From Polaribacter sp. ALD11 (GTDB lineage Bacteria > Bacteroidota > Bacteroidia > Flavobacteriales > Flavobacteriaceae): a stretch of 64,000 nt of DNA. This document shows positions 29,901-37,849 of the stretch, piece after piece (within the stretch, counting starts at the first letter, position 1; each line of letters opens with the position of its first letter). The notes under the pieces are model-generated. The model was not told the origin of the DNA. It searched no databases and saw nothing but the letters and a program-made list of their open reading frames with translations. A program made the translations under genes and the position numbers. The stretch lies in NCBI RefSeq assembly GCF_002831685.1, contig NZ_CP025119.1, positions 3,000,501 through 3,064,500 of the forward strand, in the 5' to 3' direction.

Positions 29901-30289
29901 TGCATTACGAGGTTACAGAATTTCAATCAGGAATTTTTATAAATGAAGGCTCAGGGAAATTTAATTTTAAGGCATTTCCTATAGAAGTACAAAAAGCGCC
30001 TATAAATAGTATTCTTTATGATGATTTTGATGGAGATGGGATTAAAGATCTTTTAATGGCAGGAAATAATTACCTATCTGAAATTGAAACTACGCGAGCA
30101 GACAGTGGAATTGGCGTTTTCTTAAAAGGTGAAAAACAAGGTGTGTTTAAGTTTATTCAAAATGCTAAAACTGGTTTTTTTGCAGACAAAGATGTTAGAG
30201 AATTAAAAAAAGTAGAAACAAATAAAGGTACAGGTGTTGTAGTAATTAATAACAATGGCAACCACCAGATGTATCATGAAATTAAATAA
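26972..30289 (+). CDS. FG-GAP/VCBS and ASPIC/UnbV lipoprotein
   Basis: This is a large surface lipoprotein (1105 residues; lipobox LFSC, Cys19) of the CRTAC1-like family common downstream of susCD in marine Flavobacteriia. It has many calcium-binding FG-GAP/VCBS repeats with DxNxDG-type loops (for example DFNNDGLEDL, DVNNDGFLDI, DYDKDGDLDV, DIDNDEDLDL). These build one or two propellers, interrupted by an ASPIC/UnbV domain at about 516-590 (NYLRIKFKGTDKNKFGVG). No catalytic residues are recognisable. It probably binds polysaccharide or assists SusCD. It precedes the DUF3472 gene by 8 nt, so the two are co-transcribed. Biochemical role is unknown. Confidence 0.88.
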   Translation: MFNFRFFAALMLFILLFSCGKNIESLDSNQLFTKVPVEITGVTFRNDILESERLHYYKYQYIYIGGGVAAADFNNDGLEDLFFTSNIYHNKLFLNKGNFKFEDITLKAGIVKRPGFDVGVSVADVNNDGFLDIYINRAGWYKGDEKLANMLYINNGDLTFTEQATEYGLADTNKSISSTFFDYDKDGDLDVYIANAPSDFSLTGKIIDLEKIETSQQTKNLRGSDKLYQNDGKGHFTDVSIKAGIAPDIGFGLNAQVGDLNNDGWQDVYVSNDFITPDFAYLNNGDGTFTESRNALFKHMSYYSMGSDIADVNNDGLTDLMVLDMSPEDYIRSKTTMSMMSVDRFQEMVDTDYHHQYMHNVLQINNGNNTYSEVSNMSGVASTDWSWSTLFADFDLDGYNDIYVTNGVYRDVVDRDTNKEIDAYIKENKEKLSEEDFYKFTQQLPQQKLTNYFFKNNQKGQFSDVTEDWANEAPTFSNGAVYVDLDNDGDLDIVTNNLDEEATILKNNTRETSNKNYLRIKFKGTDKNKFGVGTKVQLFQNNGEIITRELINSRGYLSSMSNTLSFGLGENTTIPKLEVTWFNGKTQVLENVEANQTLIINYAESTEVDETVKTTSKKIFSEESFNFSHTEIPFNDFDKQVLLPHKLSQTGPSVAKADLNNDGLDDLFIGGAHQQEAQLLIAKKSGGYTAITISDFKKDSKYEDVAACFFDADNDGDKDLYVVSGSYEFPEGSDLLEDRLYINNGNFKFKRNTSKIPSIKTAGAVVRASDYDNDGDVDLFIGSRVIPDKYPYAPNSYLMINEKGAFKNKTTKLSPELANIGMVTDAQWADIDNDEDLDLIVTGEWMGIEVFVNEDGKLSKNTSYDTLSSTKGWWNMIVIEDIDGDGDKDIIAGNLGLNYKYHASKEEPFHVYTHDFDNNGTEDIMLAKYYNNKQVPVRGKGCTTQQMPYLKEKIKTYNEFANKDIGGVIGANFSESLHYEVTEFQSGIFINEGSGKFNFKAFPIEVQKAPINSILYDDFDGDGIKDLLMAGNNYLSEIETTRADSGIGVFLKGEKQGVFKFIQNAKTGFFADKDVRELKKVETNKGTGVVVINNNGNHQMYHEIK

Positions 30290-30297
30290 AAGTAGCA

Positions 30298-32136
30298 ATG
30301 AAACTTATAAAAAAAGACTTCAGAATTAACAAAAAAATATTATTTTTTGTACCAATAGTGTTAACGGTTTTCTTATACTCTTCATGTTCTAAAAGCGGTA
30401 ATTCTGTTGATGAACCTTTAGATTCAGGAAATACAGACCCAGAAACTAGTTTAACGTTTTCAAAAACAGTGCCTATTGGCTCTAATAGTTGGGTAATTGG
30501 AGATTTGGCACAAGATGCTTCCGTAATTACTGTTGATGGTGTTCACAATTGGTCTTCAACAAATGATATTATTCGTACATATGTTAATACAGGAGCCGGA
30601 ACTTTAGAAGTTGGTTTCAATGCAAAATCACCAGACGGAGCCTCAAAAATAAGTGTTACTATAGGTGGTGTTAATAAAGAAATTATACTTTCAACTACAG
30701 ATTATGGAACTGTTGATGTTGGTTCTTTTACAGTACCTGCAGGATATAATTATATCGAAATTAAAGGACTTTCTAAGTCAGGAAACTATATTGGAGATAT
30801 TAATGATCTTCTTTTAGGAGGTTCAGCCGTTAGTACTACAATAAATTTTAATCCAAAAAGCAATCAACATTTTGGTAGAAGAGGACCTTCTGTTCATTTA
30901 AGCTATAATGTTCCTTCAGATAAAAATATACAGTATTTTTATAATGAAGTTACGGTTCCTGTTGGACAAGATAAGTTAGGTTCTTTCTTTATGGTAAACG
31001 GACATGCGCAAGGGTATTTTGGTTTGCAAGTAAATTCAGATTCAGAAAGACGTGTTTTATTTTCAATTTGGAGTGCATTTACTACAGATGATCCAAACCA
31101 AATTCCAGATGATTATAAAGTAACAAGCTTGGGTCATGGAGTAGGAGTAACCGTGCAAGATTTTGGAAATGAAGGTTCAGGAATACAAAGTTTTAAAAAT
31201 ATAGGGTGGGAAGCAGGTGTTACTTATAAGCTATTATTAAAAGGTGAACCTTCTGCATCAGTTTCCGGATCTACAGATTATACAGGATATTTCTTTAACC
31301 CTGAAACAAATGAATGGGAATTAATAGCGTCATTAAGAAGACCCAAAACAAACACTTATTTAAAAAGACCTCATTCTTTCTTAGAAAATTTTAATCCAAG
31401 TACAGGGTATAAAACAAGACAAGGAGAGTACGGGAATCAGTGGGCATACACAACAGATAACACTTGGTCTGAAATTACTACCGCAAGCTTTAGTGTAGAT
31501 GCTACTGCAGCAGCAGGAGATCGTTTAGACTTTTCTGGTGGTTCAAATGGAAATAAATTCTTTTTAAAGAATTGTGGGTTTTTTAATAATGATGTTCAAG
31601 CAGGAACAATGTTTACAAGAGCTTCTAGTGGAACAGCACCAAATATCGATTTTTCAGCTTTACCAGTTGCAACGCCACCTGTAAACGCAGTTTTACTTGA
31701 TAGAACAAATTGGTCTATTGTAGATTTTAGTTCAGAGGAAGCGGTAGGAGAAAGTGGAGCAGGTAATGGCTTAGCTTCAGATATTTTAGATGGAGATAAA
31801 GAAACCTATTGGCATTCTTGTTGGAATGGAGACTGTGGTGCTGCTGCATATCCTCATCATTTAACTATTGATATGGGAGCAAGTAAAGAAATAGCTGGTT
31901 TACAATTTAACCAAAGAAGTAATACTTCAAGATCAGTAAGTAATATAACTGTAAGTGTTAGTGCAGATAATATAAACTGGACTTCATTAGGTAGTTTTAA
32001 TTTAGCACAATCATCAGACGATCAAAATATAGATTTTGGTTCATCACAAACAACAAGATATATTAAAATTACAATGAATTCGGCGCATGATGGAGATAGA
32101 TTCGCTTCTTTAGGGGAAATTAAAGGGTATAAATAG
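30298..32136 (+). CDS. DUF5077-DUF3472-F5/8 type C lipoprotein
   Basis: This is an outer-membrane lipoprotein of 612 residues (Cys30 in YSSCSKSG). It has three modules: a DUF5077-like beta-sandwich (about 60-180), a DUF3472 domain (about 190-440, with GRRGPSVHLSYNVP and YLKRPHSFLENFNPSTG), and a C-terminal F5/8 type C (discoidin) carbohydrate-binding domain (about 465-612, LDGDKETYWHSCW then RYIKITMNSAHDG). The architecture points to glycan binding rather than a known catalytic fold, though DUF3472 could be an uncharacterised enzyme. It is the last gene of the PUL, 8 nt after the UnbV gene, and is followed by a terminator. Confidence 0.85.
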   Translation: MKLIKKDFRINKKILFFVPIVLTVFLYSSCSKSGNSVDEPLDSGNTDPETSLTFSKTVPIGSNSWVIGDLAQDASVITVDGVHNWSSTNDIIRTYVNTGAGTLEVGFNAKSPDGASKISVTIGGVNKEIILSTTDYGTVDVGSFTVPAGYNYIEIKGLSKSGNYIGDINDLLLGGSAVSTTINFNPKSNQHFGRRGPSVHLSYNVPSDKNIQYFYNEVTVPVGQDKLGSFFMVNGHAQGYFGLQVNSDSERRVLFSIWSAFTTDDPNQIPDDYKVTSLGHGVGVTVQDFGNEGSGIQSFKNIGWEAGVTYKLLLKGEPSASVSGSTDYTGYFFNPETNEWELIASLRRPKTNTYLKRPHSFLENFNPSTGYKTRQGEYGNQWAYTTDNTWSEITTASFSVDATAAAGDRLDFSGGSNGNKFFLKNCGFFNNDVQAGTMFTRASSGTAPNIDFSALPVATPPVNAVLLDRTNWSIVDFSSEEAVGESGAGNGLASDILDGDKETYWHSCWNGDCGAAAYPHHLTIDMGASKEIAGLQFNQRSNTSRSVSNITVSVSADNINWTSLGSFNLAQSSDDQNIDFGSSQTTRYIKITMNSAHDGDRFASLGEIKGYK

Positions 32137-32166
32137 TAAGTTTTGTTTTATTTGAATTAAGCAAAT

Positions 32167-32212
32167 AGGAATAAAGTCTTTAAGCAGTTCTAGATTTTAT
32201 TCCTTTTTTTAT
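32167..32212 (+). terminator. terminator at the end of the first PUL
   Basis: AGGAATAAA (32167-32175) pairs with TTTATTCCT (32196-32204) and is followed by a T run. It lies 31 nt after the last PUL gene and just before the converging comM. Confidence 0.75.
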
Positions 32213-32213
32213 T

Positions 32214-33749
32214 TTACCCCAACCAGCCATCTCTATCTAAACTCCTATACTGTATTGCTTCTGCAATATGATCTGGAGAAATATCTGCAACAGCTGCTAA
32301 ATCTGCAATCGTTCTAGAGACTTTCAAAATTCGGTCATAAGCTCTGGCAGACAGATTTAGTTTCTCCATAGCGGTTTTTAAAAGTAGTTTACTTTCTTCG
32401 GATAGTTTGCAAAATTTACGAATCTGTTTTACATTCATTTGAGCATTGTAATGCACATTTTCAAACTCCGTAAATCTTTCTGATTGTATTTCTCGAGAAG
32501 CTGTAACGCGTTTTCTAATATCTACAGAAGATTCTCCTTTTCTTTCTTCGGATAATTTTTCGAAAGGTACAGGAGTTACTTCAATATGAATATCAATTCT
32601 GTCTAATAAAGGACCCGAAATTTTACTTAAATAGCGCTGCATTTCTTGTGGAGACGAAGTCATTGGAGAGTTTGGGTCATTAAAAAATCCACTCGGACTC
32701 GGGTTCATGCTCGCTACCAACATAAAACTACAAGGATACGTAACCGTAAATTTTGCCCTAGAAATTGTAACGTCTCTATCTTCTAAAGGCTGACGCATTA
32801 CTTCTAATACATCTCTTTTAAACTCTGGTAATTCGTCTAAAAATAAAACACCATTATGAGACAACGAGATTTCGCCAGGTCTTGGGTATTGTCCGCCACC
32901 AACAAGTGCAACATTAGAAATTGTGTGATGTGGACTTCTAAAAGGACGTTGATATAATAAACCTTCATTTTTAGTTTTACCAACCACAGAATGAATCTTT
33001 GTGGTTTCTAATGCTTCATGCAAAGTCATGGGGGGTAAAATAGATGGTAATCTTTTTGCTAACATGGTTTTTCCAGATCCTGGTGGCCCAATTAAAATAA
33101 TATTATGTCCGCCAGCAGCAGCAATTTCCATACAACGTTTTATAGATTCTTGACCTTTTACATCAGAAAAATCGAATTCTAGGAAATCGATGTTTTTATA
33201 AAACTCTGCTCTTGTATCAACCAAAGTGGGTTCAATTTTTTTATCACCATTAAAATGATTGATGACTTCTAAAATATTGTCTACACCTAAAATTTCGACA
33301 TTGTCTACAATAGCTGCTTCTTTTGCATTTGCCTTCGGAAGAATTAAATACTTAAATCCTTCTTCTCTCGCTTTTATAGCTATTGGTAAAGCACCTCTTA
33401 TTGGTTGTAAACTTCCGTCTAAAGAAAGTTCACCCATAATAATATACTCGTGTATGGTTTCGGATTTTATTTGACTAGAAGCAGCAAGAATACCAACAGC
33501 TAAAGTTAAATCATAAGCAGCACCCTCTTTTCTAATATCAGCTGGCGCCATATTTATAATAATTTTCTTACCAGGAAGTTTGTAGGAATTATTATTTAAA
33601 GCAGCAGAAATTCTATAAGAACTTTCTCGTACTGCGTTGTCTGGCAAACCTACTAGATGGTAGCCAATTCCTTTGTCAATATTTACTTCTACGGTAATGG
33701 TTGTTGCTTCAATACCGAAAACGGCTGAACCATAAACTTTTACGAGCAT
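32214..33749 (-). CDS. comM: YifB/ComM family Mg-chelatase-like AAA ATPase
   Basis: This is a cytosolic hexameric AAA+ helicase of the ComM/YifB family, which promotes branch migration of incoming DNA during natural transformation. At 511 residues it is full length. The N-terminal ChlI-like domain begins MLVKVYGSAVFGIEAT; the Walker A GPPGSGKT is at 221-228; LFLDELPEF is the Walker B; the C-terminal Mg-chelatase domain contains ARAYDRILKVSRTIADLA. Its first 60-odd codons and start region exist in a second, truncated copy 4.8 kb away (38384-38578), so this gene's 5' end may have been supplied by an inserted cassette. The coding frame is intact. Confidence 0.95.
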   Translation of the reverse strand: MLVKVYGSAVFGIEATTITVEVNIDKGIGYHLVGLPDNAVRESSYRISAALNNNSYKLPGKKIIINMAPADIRKEGAAYDLTLAVGILAASSQIKSETIHEYIIMGELSLDGSLQPIRGALPIAIKAREEGFKYLILPKANAKEAAIVDNVEILGVDNILEVINHFNGDKKIEPTLVDTRAEFYKNIDFLEFDFSDVKGQESIKRCMEIAAAGGHNIILIGPPGSGKTMLAKRLPSILPPMTLHEALETTKIHSVVGKTKNEGLLYQRPFRSPHHTISNVALVGGGQYPRPGEISLSHNGVLFLDELPEFKRDVLEVMRQPLEDRDVTISRAKFTVTYPCSFMLVASMNPSPSGFFNDPNSPMTSSPQEMQRYLSKISGPLLDRIDIHIEVTPVPFEKLSEERKGESSVDIRKRVTASREIQSERFTEFENVHYNAQMNVKQIRKFCKLSEESKLLLKTAMEKLNLSARAYDRILKVSRTIADLAAVADISPDHIAEAIQYRSLDRDGWLG

Positions 33750-33783
33750 TTTTTTTTCTTTTGGATAAAGGTAGAGAAAAAAT
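33562..33783. repeat. direct repeat copy A (5' end of intact comM)
   Basis: This ~215 bp segment covers the first ~62 codons of comM and about 30 bp upstream. It recurs in the same orientation at 38391-38603, offset 4829 bp. From 33575 to 33750 only two of 176 positions differ (33660 and 33744), both silent third-codon changes. Similarity decays at both ends, including a small indel upstream of the start. Confidence 0.95.
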
Positions 33784-33966
33784 TGATAATAGATAGTTTG
33801 TAAATTATCTGATTTTCTAGTTTAGAATCTCGTAATGATATTTAAAAGTATCCATTTTTTGATATCAGAATATGAATTAGTCAAAAAGAAATAACATACT
33901 TACCATTCTTATATATTTAATTGATATACAATCCTTATTGAAGTAACATTTTTAAGTTTATGGAGG

Positions 33967-36657
33967 TTAAAAAGAGTATGAAAAATTTAATAGTATATAC
34001 CTTTCAATTAAATCTACACTAAGAGAGTTATTAGAAATATCAGTAGCACTCTCTTTACTAAATGATTTTTCATTTAATAGATTAACTCCAGATAGTTCCA
34101 ACTGCCAACTTTTTTTTTTCGGAGTATATCGTATTTTAGAGCTTAAAAAAGAATAATTATTAGAACTATTTTTAAAAGAAGGAATAATATAATTATGGGT
34201 AATTGAAGCAGAAAAACCTTTAAAAGGTTTTAAAATCAGTTTCAAATTATTTTCTATAGATTTATTACTAAATGTGTTTATACTTTTAGTTTCCTGAAAG
34301 GTATATGTTGTTTTATTTTCTATATTAACAGGTAGGTTGAAAGATGTTTTTAAAAAAATACTGTTAACTGAAAAATTACTTTTATTATTTCTTAATTCAG
34401 AATTATTTACTACGTTTTTAAAATTAACGATTGAATAATTGGAGTTTATCCTAAAGGTAGTTTTTAGTGGGTAAATCAATTTTGAAAGACTAAAGTTAAA
34501 AGCAATATCTCCTACACTTTCAGGTAGAAAAAAAATACTAACTCTTGATGAATTCTCATTTATAAATAAGTTGCTAAAAAAATTTCCGTTATTAATACTA
34601 TAATTGGCTCCTAAGTACATCTCAAATTGATTAAAAAGGTCATTCTTTGAGAATGATAAACTAAATGATTTAATCTTTTGTAATGATAGTTTTGGTTTAT
34701 TACTTCTTAACACTCTATTGTCTATCAAAACTTGATTACTATATAAAAACCTCAAAGGTGTTGAGATATTATAAAAATTGGAAACAAAACCAAAAGAAGA
34801 AGTTCTGTCTATCTCATAGATTATATTAAGGGATGGTTCAAAGAGTAAAAAATTTGAAGTATTATGTATATTATCCTGTTTAAGTTTTAAATTTAAATAT
34901 CTCAAAGAATATTTTGGAGATATAGTAAACTTTCCAATACTCCAGTTATAGGAACCTTTGTTATAAATTTCAGAGTTAATATAATCTAACGCGTTTTTGC
35001 TGTTAGGTACTAACAATACTTGAGTCTTTTGTATACTTGATAAATCCGAATAAAATAAATCTTTATTATAGTTATAACCTAAAGAGAATCTATATTTATT
35101 ATTTTTTATAGTTCTACCTAAAAAAAGTGCTTTAAAAGAAGAGTTTAGTTTCTTAGAGTTATTGTCTTGAATGTCTTGATTAAACTTAGTATTATCAAAA
35201 ATTGACGGCTTGATGACAAAAGTTTGATTTAAATTGTTTGTTGCTACAATAGCTTCCAGTTGAATAGCTTTTCTATCAGATTTTTTTTTTGTGTACAAAA
35301 GCTCTTGTTTTAGAAAAGTACTATTTGATTGCAGAGAGGATAAGAAATCATTGTTTTGATTTGAAAAAATAGTTGTTTCAGTATTAATATACTCGTCTCT
35401 TATACTCATTTTGTATTCTAATAATGAGGATTTAGACGTATTAAACGTTAACTCAAAATCGCCACGATATTGTAAAGGTTTTTTTTCGACATGAATATCG
35501 TCAAGAGTACTGAAAGCAGAATTATTAATAGTAATTCTGCTTTCAGAAATTTGGTTATTTTTATTATTATCAGATAAATAATAGAAATTTAATTTAACTT
35601 TTGTTTTATCTGAAATATTTAATATGCTATTTAAATTTCCAAAAATTTGATTATTAATGTTTGAAAGATTATTTATTGTAACTTTTGGTAAATATAATTC
35701 TGGAATTATTTTTTCTATTAAAAATTTTTCTTCTTTTATCTTTTCTAGACTAATCTGACTGTCTAAGTAGTTAAAAGGAGAAGTGTTTTTACCAACATTG
35801 TTGTAAGTTGAAACAATAAATGATTTTTGTATTTTATTTATTGCTAAAGAATTAATAGATAAATCTATTGGCACATTATCTGAATCTGAATAATTACCAA
35901 TGCCAATGTCTGTACTTAAAGATAAATCTGTTTTATTATTTTTAAGTTTTAAATTAATTGCAACTTTGTTGCTTTTTTCAATACCCTTTAGTAATTTATT
36001 TTCAGAATAATTTTCAATTGCTTCAATTTCCTTTACTAAATCTATATTTATATTTTTTGTACCTATTGTATAATTATAATCAAATAAATCATCTCCTTCA
36101 ATAGTAACTGTTTCAATAGTAATACCCTTATATTTTATGATACCAGTATCTTCATTTACTCTAATACCAGGAAGTTTTTTTAATAAATCTTCTACTTTTT
36201 TTTCTGTACCGTCTTTAAAGGATTCAACATTATAAACTACGGTATCTTTTTTTATAGAAAGAGGTCTTTTATTCCCTTTAATAATAATTTCTTCAAGGAT
36301 TTCAATTTTTTCTTTTTTTAATATAAAATTGAAGTTCATTGTTTTTTTTAGTTCAGATGGTTTAACTAATTCTATATGTGAATTATATCCTGTAGCAGTA
36401 ACATCTAAAAAAAAACCTTTTTCATAATATGTTTTTTTCAAATCGTAAGAAAATCTCCCGTTTTGGACTAAAATAAATTCATTGACGACACCGGATCCAT
36501 CAGATTTTTTAATAAGAATTTTTGCTGTTAAGTAATTTCCATTAGAATCACTAATATTTCCTTGTAATGTCTGAGAATAATTTGATTTTATAACAAAAAA
36601 AATAAATAAGTAAATAAAACTATATCTAATTATGCTAATTTTAATTTTTTTCAACAC
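33967..36657 (-). CDS. TonB-dependent receptor-like outer-membrane beta-barrel protein
   Basis: This is an outer-membrane protein of 896 residues. The signal peptide (about 1-29, YLFIFFVIKSNYSQ) is followed by a carboxypeptidase-regulatory-like domain (LQGNISDSNGNYLTAKILIK, about 31-115). A plug-like domain comes next (KKDTVVYNVESFKDGTEKKV, ITIETVTIEGDDLFDYNY, about 155-255), then a long barrel ending YILLNFSYSF with a terminal Phe. This branch commonly lies directly after a GLPGLI gene, as here (13 nt gap). It is distinct from SusC: there is no SusD partner and no SusC signature. It probably transports or binds a peptide or metal complex; the ligand is unknown. Confidence 0.83.
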   Translation of the reverse strand: MLKKIKISIIRYSFIYLFIFFVIKSNYSQTLQGNISDSNGNYLTAKILIKKSDGSGVVNEFILVQNGRFSYDLKKTYYEKGFFLDVTATGYNSHIELVKPSELKKTMNFNFILKKEKIEILEEIIIKGNKRPLSIKKDTVVYNVESFKDGTEKKVEDLLKKLPGIRVNEDTGIIKYKGITIETVTIEGDDLFDYNYTIGTKNINIDLVKEIEAIENYSENKLLKGIEKSNKVAINLKLKNNKTDLSLSTDIGIGNYSDSDNVPIDLSINSLAINKIQKSFIVSTYNNVGKNTSPFNYLDSQISLEKIKEEKFLIEKIIPELYLPKVTINNLSNINNQIFGNLNSILNISDKTKVKLNFYYLSDNNKNNQISESRITINNSAFSTLDDIHVEKKPLQYRGDFELTFNTSKSSLLEYKMSIRDEYINTETTIFSNQNNDFLSSLQSNSTFLKQELLYTKKKSDRKAIQLEAIVATNNLNQTFVIKPSIFDNTKFNQDIQDNNSKKLNSSFKALFLGRTIKNNKYRFSLGYNYNKDLFYSDLSSIQKTQVLLVPNSKNALDYINSEIYNKGSYNWSIGKFTISPKYSLRYLNLKLKQDNIHNTSNFLLFEPSLNIIYEIDRTSSFGFVSNFYNISTPLRFLYSNQVLIDNRVLRSNKPKLSLQKIKSFSLSFSKNDLFNQFEMYLGANYSINNGNFFSNLFINENSSRVSIFFLPESVGDIAFNFSLSKLIYPLKTTFRINSNYSIVNFKNVVNNSELRNNKSNFSVNSIFLKTSFNLPVNIENKTTYTFQETKSINTFSNKSIENNLKLILKPFKGFSASITHNYIIPSFKNSSNNYSFLSSKIRYTPKKKSWQLELSGVNLLNEKSFSKESATDISNNSLSVDLIERYILLNFSYSF

Positions 36658-36670
36658 TTATATATCTTAA

Positions 36671-37489
36671 TTAATTTTTACGCGTTTTAGGTAATTTTTT
36701 TAATGCATTGTTGTATTCTTCGTCATCTTTATTAATATAAAGTTCAATACCACCTCTAGAAGATTCAACCCCAATAAAACTTTCATCCGGTCTGTAATTA
36801 ATAAGTTCCATAGCTTTTCTCTTATACAAAGCTTTAAATTCAGTCCAAGTAATAGCTTTTTTAAGTTTAAATGGATTCTTTAGATTGTCTAACTCTATTG
36901 CAGCATTCTTTATTCTGGTAGCTTTAAAAGCTATAAAATTATCTTTTGATTTAATCTCTAAAATCATACCTGGTAGACCATCATATTTCCAAGGGCCTCC
37001 AACAGGTAAGTCTGTTGTAAACCATGCTTCATATTTTCTTCCCCTATAATCCATGGTAGCTAATTGACAATTATAACCTAATATTTCTTTTGTATTATTC
37101 AAAACACTCCAGTCAAAAACATCTAATTTATCTTTAACAACAAAATATTTGTATGCGACTTCATGTTTAGAGTAAAATTCATTTTTTTTATAATTTTTAA
37201 AAACTGTACTTATATTTTTTCCTGTTGGATAAAAATCAACAACAGTACCTTGTTTTTTATCTTTTTTTAAAATGTTAGAGTTTCTGTTTTTCTTGATTTT
37301 TTTATAAATAGATTTATTTAACTCTATAAATTTAATGTACTCAAAAGAAGAAATAAAGGGGTTTGTCGGGGTATCTTCAAAAGTTAATTTTCTCTGATAT
37401 TCTAATTGATAAACATTAATTGTTTTTTTTTGAGAATAAGTACTATAAATAATTAAGGAAAACGTTAGAACTAAGATTTTTTTCAGCAT
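36671..37489 (-). CDS. GLPGLI family protein
   Basis: This is a secreted or periplasmic protein of 272 residues with signal peptide MLKKILVLTFSLIIYSTYSQ. The family-naming motif reads GLPGM at 171-175, inside the conserved block GGPWKYDGLPGMILEI. The family is confined largely to Bacteroidota and has no established biochemical role; members usually sit next to an outer-membrane barrel gene, as here. It follows the small peptide gene by 72 bp that contain an 18 bp hairpin. A role in processing, presenting or sensing the peptide is inference from the operon order only. Confidence 0.88.
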   Translation of the reverse strand: MLKKILVLTFSLIIYSTYSQKKTINVYQLEYQRKLTFEDTPTNPFISSFEYIKFIELNKSIYKKIKKNRNSNILKKDKKQGTVVDFYPTGKNISTVFKNYKKNEFYSKHEVAYKYFVVKDKLDVFDWSVLNNTKEILGYNCQLATMDYRGRKYEAWFTTDLPVGGPWKYDGLPGMILEIKSKDNFIAFKATRIKNAAIELDNLKNPFKLKKAITWTEFKALYKRKAMELINYRPDESFIGVESSRGGIELYINKDDEEYNNALKKLPKTRKN

Positions 37490-37509
37490 TTTTTTTGTAG
37501 ATTTATTTC

Positions 37510-37548
37510 AATAATAATGGAGATTAAAAATTAATCTCCATTATTATT
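37510..37548. repeat. 18 bp perfect hairpin between peptide gene and GLPGLI gene
   Basis: Left arm 37510-37527 and right arm 37531-37548 are perfect complements with a 3 nt loop. In the minus-strand transcript it lies 13 nt after the peptide stop and 20 nt before the GLPGLI start. It lacks a U-tract on that strand. It could protect the 3' end of the peptide mRNA or partly block read-through, giving more peptide than GLPGLI/receptor. On the plus strand a T-rich tail follows. Confidence 0.65.
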
Positions 37549-37561
37549 TTTTATTAATTCA

Positions 37562-37849
37562 TTATTCGTCATTCAATTGTTTCACAAGTTTGTGTGCGTT
37601 CCCGTATGCATTTGATGCACATGAGTTTCTATCATATCCATAAGCATAAACTTTTCTTGTTTCACCTGTCTCAGTATTCCTAATAGTAACAGAACATACG
37701 ACAATTACAAAATCTGCAGTATTCGTTAATTCGAATTCATTTTTTGTTAATTCAAACTCACTTTGCTCGTTTTTATTTTTGTTTACTGAATCAATTGCGA
37801 AACTTGATAAAGCAAAAAACATTAAAAATACTATTAAAATTTTTTTCAT
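37562..37849 (-). CDS. small secreted peptide of unknown family
   Basis: This is a 95-residue protein with a clear signal peptide (MKKILIVFLMFFALSSFA, cleavage near 18). An acidic linker contains a short repeat (EFELTKN then EFELTN, about 31-43). A compact C-terminal part (about 46-95) has exactly two cysteines (52 and 77) that could form a disulfide, plus a Tyr/Gly-rich patch YAYGYDRN. I do not recognise the family. It is the first gene of the peptide-GLPGLI-barrel operon and is separated from the next gene by a strong hairpin. Possible roles are a secreted signal, a toxin-like peptide, or a ligand carrier for the receptor; none is shown by the sequence. Confidence 0.75.
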   Translation of the reverse strand: MKKILIVFLMFFALSSFAIDSVNKNKNEQSEFELTKNEFELTNTADFVIVVCSVTIRNTETGETRKVYAYGYDRNSCASNAYGNAHKLVKQLNDE

